Positions 6,515 through 10,528 of a DNA stretch of 10,528 bases are shown piece after piece. The stretch comes from Hyphomicrobiales bacterium (lineage in GTDB: Bacteria > Pseudomonadota > Alphaproteobacteria > Rhizobiales > Xanthobacteraceae), in the NCBI GenBank assembly GCA_026400425.1, contig JAPLPC010000419.1, forward strand, positions 1 through 10,528, written 5' to 3'. Position 1 is the stretch's first letter. Each line of letters begins with the position of its first letter. Below the pieces are notes generated by a model, which ran no database searches, was not told the origin of the DNA, and was given only the letters and a program-made list of their open reading frames with translations. The translations under genes were made by a program, and so were the position numbers.

Positions 6515-7048
6515 GTGAGCGCCGTTTCAGCCTCGTCCGCCGCACCGTCCGGCGCAAACCATGCGTTCTCGGCGGCTTGCGCGATCGCCGTGATTGCGAC
6601 CGCGACCATTGCCGGCGCCTGGTTCTTTCAGCTCGTGCTCGATATCCGGCCGTGTCCGCTCTGTCTCGAACAGCGTTATGCCTATTATCTGTCGATTCCG
6701 CTGGCCGTACTGGTGGCAGTGGCCGCCGGCCGCGGTGCGCCGCGCGGCGTGCTGATCGCCGGCCTTGCGATTCTGGTCCTGGCCGCGCTCGCCAATGCGG
6801 TGCTGGCGGGCTACCACGCCGGCGTCGAATGGACATTCTGGCAGGGCCCGACCGATTGCTCCGGGCCGCTCGTGGATTTCGGCAAGGCCGGCGGCCTGCT
6901 GCAGCAACTCGACACCGTGAAGGTGATCCGCTGCGACGAGGTGCAGTGGCGTTTCCTCGGCCTGTCGCTGGCCGGCTACAATGTGCTGATCTCGCTCCTG
7001 ATGGCGGCTATCGCCGGATGGGGCGTCGCCAAGGTCGCACGCCGCTAG
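6515..7048 (+). CDS. dsbB: Disulfide bond formation protein B (DsbB)
   Basis: A 177-residue inner-membrane protein with four predicted membrane segments (about residues 20-42, 55-72, 78-100 and 150-172). DsbB reoxidises the periplasmic thiol oxidase DsbA and passes electrons to quinone. Both cysteine pairs are present. The first is CPLC (47-50), followed by LEQR, with Arg54 at the place of the conserved quinone-linked arginine. The second pair is Cys115 and Cys140 in the large periplasmic loop (DCSG and IRCDE). Length is normal for the family. The start is GTG at 6515, supported by GGAG at 6505-6508 six bases upstream. The TAG stop overlaps the stop of the opposite-strand AbrB-family gene. 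No dsbA is in the window. Confidence 0.93.
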   Translation: MSAVSASSAAPSGANHAFSAACAIAVIATATIAGAWFFQLVLDIRPCPLCLEQRYAYYLSIPLAVLVAVAAGRGAPRGVLIAGLAILVLAALANAVLAGYHAGVEWTFWQGPTDCSGPLVDFGKAGGLLQQLDTVKVIRCDEVQWRFLGLSLAGYNVLISLLMAAIAGWGVAKVARR

Positions 7049-8115
7049 TCGTCGATGTCGTCCTGCGCCTTGCCGAACAGGTGCACGATGCCCGGTGTGA
7101 CGATCGACACATAGATGAAGCGCGACAGATGATGCGCGCCGACGAAGATCGGATCGATGTGCAGGGTCAACGCCAGTGCGAGCATCGCATCCATGGCGCC
7201 CGGCGCGAAGGCGACGACGGCGTCGCTGAGTTTCACATTGGTCGTGAGGGCGACGATGGTCACGAACACCGCCGAGATGGCGATGGCCACCGCGAACGAG
7301 CCGAGTGCCGCCCACACATGGCTGACAATGGTGCGCGGCGAGATCTTGCCGAAGCGCGAGCCGATCAGGCTGCCGATGCCGACCAGCGCGGTGATATAGG
7401 CCCATTGCGGGAGTGTGCCGTGGATCCAGCCAGCGCCGTGCAGCACCGATGACGCCATCATGGCGCCGAACATCCAGCTGGCCGGAAACCTGATCCATTT
7501 CATCAGCAGCGACACGGCGATGGCGGCGGCGGCCAATGCGAGCAGTGCCAGCGGCGTCGCTTCCGGCCCGCGGGACGGCAGCGGACCGTGACCCATCAGC
7601 CCCGTCGCGGCCAGCAACAGCGGCACCATCGCGGTGAGGATGATGACGCGAAAGATCTGCACCACGGCGATGCCGGGCACGTCGGCATTGCGTTCGGTGG
7701 CCAGCATGATGATCTGCGACAGCGCGCCTGGGCTGCCGGCGAGCAGCGCCGAAGTGCGGTCCCAGCCATGGATGCGCTGCAGATAGATGCTGCTGCCGAA
7801 CGTGGCGCAGAAGGTGGCGAGCGCGAGCAGGGCGATGGTCAGCGGATAGGCGGCGAGGTTGTGCACCATTTCCGGCGACACCATCGAGCCCAGCGACAGG
7901 CCCAGCGTCATCAGGATCGCATGGGCCAGCGGCTGCGGCAGGCCGACCGGGCGACCGCCGATGCCATAGGCGGCGACGGCGATCATGGCGCCGGAAATCA
8001 GCCCGCCCGGCAATTCCGCCCAATAGAAAAGCGCACCGCCGAGCGTGCCCAGGAGCAGCGTCTCGATGGTGGTGCGGGTCTGCAACAGGCTGGGAAGCGC
8101 GAAGGGCAGGGACAT
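7045..8115 (-). CDS. AbrB-family integral membrane protein (AbrB/AimA-like)
   Basis: A 356-residue polytopic membrane protein with about ten hydrophobic helices and an internal duplication typical of the AbrB family (PF05145). Both halves show the family pattern, an LP-G--iGAM--- block near the start (LPGGLISGAM) and again in the middle (FPASWMFGAMMASSV). A GSPGALSQ segment in the first half and a FAPGAMDAML segment in the second half are the paired conserved loops. Such proteins are often labelled 'AbrB family transcriptional regulator' or 'ammonia monooxygenase' in databases, and both labels are misleading for a membrane protein. Transport or efflux is the likely role, with substrate unknown. 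The ATG at 8113-8115 has only a weak ribosome-binding site. Its TAG stop shares the four bases CTAG with the dsbB stop. Confidence 0.88.
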   Translation of the reverse strand: MSLPFALPSLLQTRTTIETLLLGTLGGALFYWAELPGGLISGAMIAVAAYGIGGRPVGLPQPLAHAILMTLGLSLGSMVSPEMVHNLAAYPLTIALLALATFCATFGSSIYLQRIHGWDRTSALLAGSPGALSQIIMLATERNADVPGIAVVQIFRVIILTAMVPLLLAATGLMGHGPLPSRGPEATPLALLALAAAAIAVSLLMKWIRFPASWMFGAMMASSVLHGAGWIHGTLPQWAYITALVGIGSLIGSRFGKISPRTIVSHVWAALGSFAVAIAISAVFVTIVALTTNVKLSDAVVAFAPGAMDAMLALALTLHIDPIFVGAHHLSRFIYVSIVTPGIVHLFGKAQDDIDD

Positions 8116-8154
8116 TCAGCGACGGCTCGAGGAGCCAGCTTTATGGCAAAGTCC

Positions 8155-8181
8155 GACCCGGGGGACAAATGCGTCCCGGTC
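8155..8181. repeat. Bulged GC-rich hairpin beside the psiF-like 3' hairpin
   Basis: GACC (8155-8158) plus GGGAC (8162-8166) pair with GTCCC (8173-8177) plus GGTC (8178-8181), giving nine pairs with a three-base bulge and a six-base loop. It sits one base from the next, larger hairpin and shares GGGACA-type sequence with it. No T-run follows in either direction. Confidence 0.5.
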
Positions 8182-8182
8182 T

Positions 8183-8216
8183 ACCTGTCCCTCGCTTTCG
8201 CAGGCGAGGGACAGGT
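8183..8216. terminator. Perfect 13-bp hairpin downstream of the psiF-like gene
   Basis: ACCTGTCCCTCGC (8183-8195) and its exact complement GCGAGGGACAGGT (8204-8216) are separated by an eight-base loop. It begins 11 bases after the psiF-like stop codon on the minus strand. The position fits a terminator or a 3'-end stabilising structure. The lack of a T-run argues against a textbook intrinsic terminator, and the perfect arms also fit a dispersed palindromic repeat. Confidence 0.5.
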
Positions 8217-8227
8217 GGGCGCGGCGC

Positions 8228-8518
8228 CTAGTTGGTCTTCATGCTCTTCTTGCACTCCGAACGGAATTTGCGGCGGGCCTCGCCATGCAGGTTCTTGGCG
8301 TCGGCCTGCTTGGAGCACTCCAGCGAGGCGGCGGTACGAGGCTTGGCGGTCTTGCTATCGGCCTTGCTGCTGTCGGCGGGTGCCATCTTGCTGGCCGGGG
8401 CCATCTTCTGGTCGCCGGTTGCCGGCGCCTGTGCGCTGGCTGCGCCGATCAGCATGAGCGAGGCGAAGGCGGCGGTGGCCAAGCGGGTAACGGCAAGGCT
8501 GTTAACGAGTCGGGTCAT
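8228..8518 (-). CDS. Secreted PsiF-repeat protein
   Basis: A 96-residue exported protein. The signal peptide has a hydrophobic core and A-S-A cleavage site (cut predicted after residue 29). A low-complexity Lys/Ala/Pro/Ser linker follows, with KMAPA occurring twice. One C-terminal PsiF-like module carries Cys68 and Cys89 in the pattern EC-x5-A-x3-L-x-G-x-R-x-F-x-EC-x-K. E. coli PsiF, which is induced by phosphate starvation, carries two such repeats of unknown function; here there is one. The start ATG at 8516-8518 has AAGG seven bases upstream. The longer frame to 8728 would bury the signal peptide and is rejected. It is divergent from another secreted protein with similar cysteine spacing. 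Confidence 0.8.
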   Translation of the reverse strand: MTRLVNSLAVTRLATAAFASLMLIGAASAQAPATGDQKMAPASKMAPADSSKADSKTAKPRTAASLECSKQADAKNLHGEARRKFRSECKKSMKTN

Positions 8519-8640
8519 GGTGACACCTTTCTTTCGGGGATGCGCAACCTGATGATGCCGGGCTGAACGGCAGGTGAATGAACTACAATTTGTGCCAGCC
8601 GATCCATCACGATATTTTTTTGTCGCCCGCCGCGATCGCA

Positions 8641-8668
8641 TTGCCGTTGCAGATGGCAGCGCTAGGAT
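8641..8668 (+). promoter_or_regulatory. Possible promoter of the two-module cysteine protein
   Basis: TTGCCG (8641-8646) and TAGGAT (8663-8668) are separated by 16 bases. The -10 lies 35 bases before the ATG at 8704. The match to the housekeeping consensus is moderate. Confidence 0.4.
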
Positions 8669-8703
8669 AGCTCCGTCATCAGCGCATCCAGGGAGGAAAC
8701 TAC

Positions 8704-9234
8704 ATGACGAAGCCCGTCGCTCTTGCAAGTGCCTTCGTGAAAAGTGCCTTTGTGACTAGTGCTTTTGTGATTTCCGGAATGGCCTTGCTGGCTGCTCAGC
8801 CAGCGAACGCGCTGACCTCAGCGGAATGCAGCGCAAAGTATCAGGCGGCGAAGACGGCCGGGACACTGAACGGCCAGAAATGGAATGACTTCCGCAAGGC
8901 CGAGTGCGGCGGCGCGACCGTTGCGGCCACGCCCGCGACGACAACACCGGCTGCCGCGACGCCAGCGACCGCTGCGGCCGATGGCAAGCCGACAGCGCCG
9001 AAGACGGCGGCTGCGCCTGCAGCCGCACCCCCAGCTCCATCCGGCCCGGCCAACTTCCCGTCGGCGATCGATCCGAAATACGCCAAGGAAACCGCCGGCA
9101 AGGCGCGGATGCACACCTGCGTCGACCAGTACAACGCCAACAAGACCAGCAATGCCAATGGCGGCATGAAGTGGATTCAGAAGGGCGGCGGCTACTACAG
9201 CGAATGCACCAAGCGGCTCAAGGGTGCAGCGTGA
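8704..9234 (+). CDS. Secreted protein with two PsiF-like cysteine modules
   Basis: A 176-residue exported protein of no recognised function. The signal peptide (cleavage predicted after A-N-A, residue 36) is unusually long because it contains three tandem SAFVx units (residues 9-23). Module 1 is Cys42 to Cys68, with EC-SAKYQAAK, LNGQKW, DFRKAEC. A linker of about 60 residues rich in Ala, Pro and Thr follows. Module 2 is Cys139 to Cys168, with TC-VDQYNANK, GGMKW, YYSEC. The shared layout is C-x3-Y-x2-x-K, then G-x-K-W, then E-C, which suggests an internal duplication with one disulfide per module. The first module also resembles the PsiF module of the divergent neighbour. The ATG at 8704 follows GGAGG with seven-base spacing. 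It is probably periplasmic. Confidence 0.75.
   Translation: MTKPVALASAFVKSAFVTSAFVISGMALLAAQPANALTSAECSAKYQAAKTAGTLNGQKWNDFRKAECGGATVAATPATTTPAAATPATAAADGKPTAPKTAAAPAAAPPAPSGPANFPSAIDPKYAKETAGKARMHTCVDQYNANKTSNANGGMKWIQKGGGYYSECTKRLKGAA
8728..8772 (+). repeat. Three tandem 15-bp repeats in a signal peptide
   Basis: Units 8728-8742, 8743-8757 and 8758-8772 each encode Ser-Ala-Phe-Val plus one variable residue (Lys, Thr, Ile). The copies differ mainly at third codon positions and in the last codon. They lie within the secretion signal of the cysteine-module protein. Confidence 0.85.
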
Positions 9235-9237
9235 TCA

Positions 9238-9262
9238 GATCAGCCGTGCTGTCGGGCTGATC
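9238..9262 (+). terminator. Inverted repeat after the cysteine-module gene
   Basis: GATCAGCC (9238-9245) and GGCTGATC (9255-9262) form a perfect 8-bp stem with a nine-base loop, three bases after the TGA stop. The following bases are only moderately T-rich (CTTTCTCTC from about 9268). It is a plausible but imperfect terminator. Confidence 0.5.
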
Positions 9263-9273
9263 GACAACTTTCT

Positions 9274-9307
9274 CTCCGCGGGCGATAACGCCTCGTCACC
9301 CGCGGAG
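9274..9307 (+). promoter_or_regulatory. Leader hairpin that masks the lrgA ribosome-binding site
   Basis: CTCCGCGGG (9274-9282) and CCCGCGGAG (9299-9307) are perfectly complementary over nine GC-rich pairs with a 16-base loop. The right arm contains the GGAG Shine-Dalgarno (9304-9307) that lies five bases before the lrgA ATG at 9313. If transcribed as a leader, this stem would hide the ribosome-binding site. It could instead be a DNA operator. Confidence 0.55.
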
Positions 9308-9312
9308 CCTCC

Positions 9313-9699
9313 ATGATTGCCAGCCTTTGCCTGATCCTGCTGTGCCAGCTTGCCGGCGAGGTCGTCGTGCGCAGCGTCGCCTGGCCGATTCCCGGCCCCG
9401 TGTTCGGCATGCTGCTGCTGTTCGTTCTTTTGCTGCTGCGGGATCGCGCCGCGCTGTTCGCAGTCGGGCCGCTGCGCGCGGGTGGCGTGGAAACCGCCGC
9501 CAAGGGGCTGCTGGCGCATCTGTCGCTGATGTTCATTCCGGCCGGCGTCGGCGTCGTCCAGCGTCTCGATCTGCTGGCCGAACACGGCGTCGCGATTGCC
9601 GGTGTGCTGGCCATCTCGGTGGTGATCACGCTGCTGGTGACGGTCGGGACATTTCTCGTCATCAGCCGGCTCATGGCGCGGGGGCCCGCCGCGCCATGA
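9313..9699 (+). CDS. lrgA: CidA/LrgA-family membrane protein
   Basis: A 128-residue protein with four predicted membrane helices. The family signature PIPGPVFGM is at residues 25-33 and the FIPAGVG block at 74-80. CidA/LrgA proteins are small holin-like membrane proteins. Work in Gram-positive bacteria and plants links the family to murein hydrolase control, overflow metabolite export and pyruvate or glycolate transport, and the role in alphaproteobacteria is less clear. Sequence alone does not separate CidA from LrgA, so the symbol is by convention with the lrgB partner. The ATG at 9313 has GGAG five bases upstream, inside a strong hairpin. Its TGA overlaps the lrgB ATG as ATGA, so the two are translationally coupled. 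Confidence 0.9.
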   Translation: MIASLCLILLCQLAGEVVVRSVAWPIPGPVFGMLLLFVLLLLRDRAALFAVGPLRAGGVETAAKGLLAHLSLMFIPAGVGVVQRLDLLAEHGVAIAGVLAISVVITLLVTVGTFLVISRLMARGPAAP

Positions 9700-10418
9700 G
9701 CCCCAATCCATTCGCGCTGTGGGTCTATCTTTCGCAGCAGCCATTGCTGTGGCTGACCGTGACGCTGTTCGTCTATGCCGCGGCCGACGCGCTGTCATTG
9801 GCCACCGGGCGGCATCCGTTCGCCAATCCCGTGTTTCATTCGATGTGGATCCTCGCGGCATTCCTGCTGCTGACCGGGACGTCCTACACCACCTATTTCA
9901 GCGGCGCGCAGTTCGTGCATTTCCTGCTCGGCCCGGCCACGGTAGCGCTGGCGGTGCCGCTGTACGAGAACCGCATGACGGTGCTGGCGGCCATCGTGCC
10001 GATGCTCGCGGCGCTCGTTGTCGGCTGCATCACCGCCATCGTCTCGGTGGTCGCGCTGGCGAAAGCGTTCGGCCTGCCGGACAAGGTGACGCTGTCGCTG
10101 GCTCCGAAATCGGTGACGGCCGGCGTCGCCATGGGGATCAGCGAGTCCCTCGGTGCCGATGCGTCGCTCACCGCCGTGGCCGTGGTCCTCACCGGCATCA
10201 TGGGCGCCATTATCGTCACGCCGATGATGAACCGGATGCGGATCACCGATTATCGCGCCCGCGGTTTTGCGGTCGGTCTGGCGTCGCATGGCATCGGCGT
10301 CGCCCGGGCGTTTCAGGTCGATGCCATGGCCGGTGTGTTCGCCGGCATCGCCATGAGCCTGAATGCCCTGGTGACGTCGCTGCTGGTGCCGATCGCCGTG
10401 ACGCTGCTGGTGCGTTGA
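9696..10418 (+). CDS. lrgB: LrgB-family membrane protein
   Basis: A 240-residue polytopic membrane protein of the LrgB family, usual length, and partner of CidA/LrgA. Family blocks are FLLGPATVALAVPLYEN (76-92), SLAPKSVTAGVAMGISESLG (134-153), VVLTGIMGA (163-171) and GLASHGIGVARAF (194-206). The reading frame is open upstream to 9327, but that part is an out-of-frame reading of lrgA. The true start is the ATG at 9696, which overlaps the lrgA stop by four bases (ATGA). In plants the fused LrgAB homologue PLGG1 transports glycolate and glycerate, and bacterial LrgAB has been linked to pyruvate. The substrate here is not known. Confidence 0.93.
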   Translation: MSPNPFALWVYLSQQPLLWLTVTLFVYAAADALSLATGRHPFANPVFHSMWILAAFLLLTGTSYTTYFSGAQFVHFLLGPATVALAVPLYENRMTVLAAIVPMLAALVVGCITAIVSVVALAKAFGLPDKVTLSLAPKSVTAGVAMGISESLGADASLTAVAVVLTGIMGAIIVTPMMNRMRITDYRARGFAVGLASHGIGVARAFQVDAMAGVFAGIAMSLNALVTSLLVPIAVTLLVR

Positions 10419-10528
10419 CGCCGACACGTTGTTCACAAGCTGCTGAGCCATGCGCCGGCCTGCATGGAGGCGCGGGCGAAACGCCACTAAGGTCGCCGCC
10501 ACAACAATCGCGAATCGGCGGATCATGA
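10419..10528. other. Sequence after lrgB to the window edge
   Basis: These 110 bases hold no supported gene, clear terminator or promoter. An ATG at 10525-10527 on the plus strand is too close to the edge to judge. The long minus-strand frame reaching 10526 mirrors lrgB codons and is treated as a shadow. Confidence 0.5.

Noticed and set aside
6222..6836. 204-codon minus-strand frame across tRNA-Leu and dsbB
   Set aside because: It is Arg-rich, runs through a tRNA gene and antisense to dsbB, and has the composition of a GC-rich shadow frame.
6527..8023. 498-codon minus-strand frame overlapping dsbB and the AbrB-family gene
   Set aside because: The product is Arg/His/Gly-rich with no domain, and both overlapped genes have clear family motifs in other frames.
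8591..8604. Possible sigma-54 promoter (TGGCAC on the minus strand) for the psiF-like gene
   Set aside because: The second element is GT rather than GC, and the GG-to-GC spacing is two bases too short.
8519..8728. N-terminal extension of the psiF-like frame
   Set aside because: It would place 70 Arg/Ser/Cys-rich residues before an evident signal peptide that has its own ribosome-binding site.
9795..10526. 243-codon minus-strand frame opposite lrgB, with a signal-like N-terminus
   Set aside because: Beyond its first residues it is His/Arg/Gln-rich and mirrors lrgB codons throughout, so it is a shadow frame.
1..10528. Mobile element, defence island, CRISPR array or biosynthetic cluster
   Set aside because: No transposase, integrase, direct repeat array, nuclease or toxin gene is visible, and codon use looks uniform across the window. 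All genes fit known chromosomal families or small secreted proteins.

Overview
This window looks like ordinary chromosomal DNA from an alphaproteobacterium, most likely of the Bradyrhizobium / Rhodopseudomonas / Afipia group (Nitrobacteraceae). This rests on the high G+C content, the GC-rich third codon positions and the style of the proteins, not on any database match. It is densely coded, and no gene-free stretch exceeds about 190 bp. I see no insertion sequence, integrase, CRISPR array, phage gene, toxin-antitoxin pair or defence locus.

Layout, left to right. A truncated exported LTxxQ-type protein runs off the left edge (+) and converges on a YhbW-like flavin-dependent (LLM) monooxygenase (-). 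Next comes a COG0523 zinc-metallochaperone GTPase of the ZigA type (+), with a convincing Zur operator upstream. It converges on an alpha/beta hydrolase (-). A LysR regulator (-) and an SDR oxidoreductase (+) are divergent around a LysR-type T-N11-A box. The SDR stop codon overlaps the start of a small exported cyclophilin-like protein. A tRNA-Leu(CAA) lies on the minus strand with its own clear promoter. It is followed by dsbB (+), whose stop codon overlaps tail-to-tail with that of an AbrB-family membrane protein (-).

The right third holds a PsiF-repeat secreted protein (-) divergent from a secreted protein with two cysteine modules (+) that resemble the PsiF module. The window ends with a CidA/LrgA - LrgB membrane pair (+), translationally coupled by an ATGA overlap. 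Its ribosome-binding site lies inside a perfect GC-rich inverted repeat.

How the genes work together: three units look functionally coherent. These are Zur box plus ZigA (zinc limitation), LysR plus SDR plus cyclophilin-like protein (a small inducible oxidoreductase unit of unknown substrate), and LrgA plus LrgB. The remaining genes are neighbours without an obvious shared pathway. I did not find a new multi-gene system. The points most worth a second look are regulatory DNA/RNA structures (Zur box, LysR box, the lrgA leader hairpin, a double hairpin downstream of the psiF-like gene) and the paired cysteine-motif secreted proteins.
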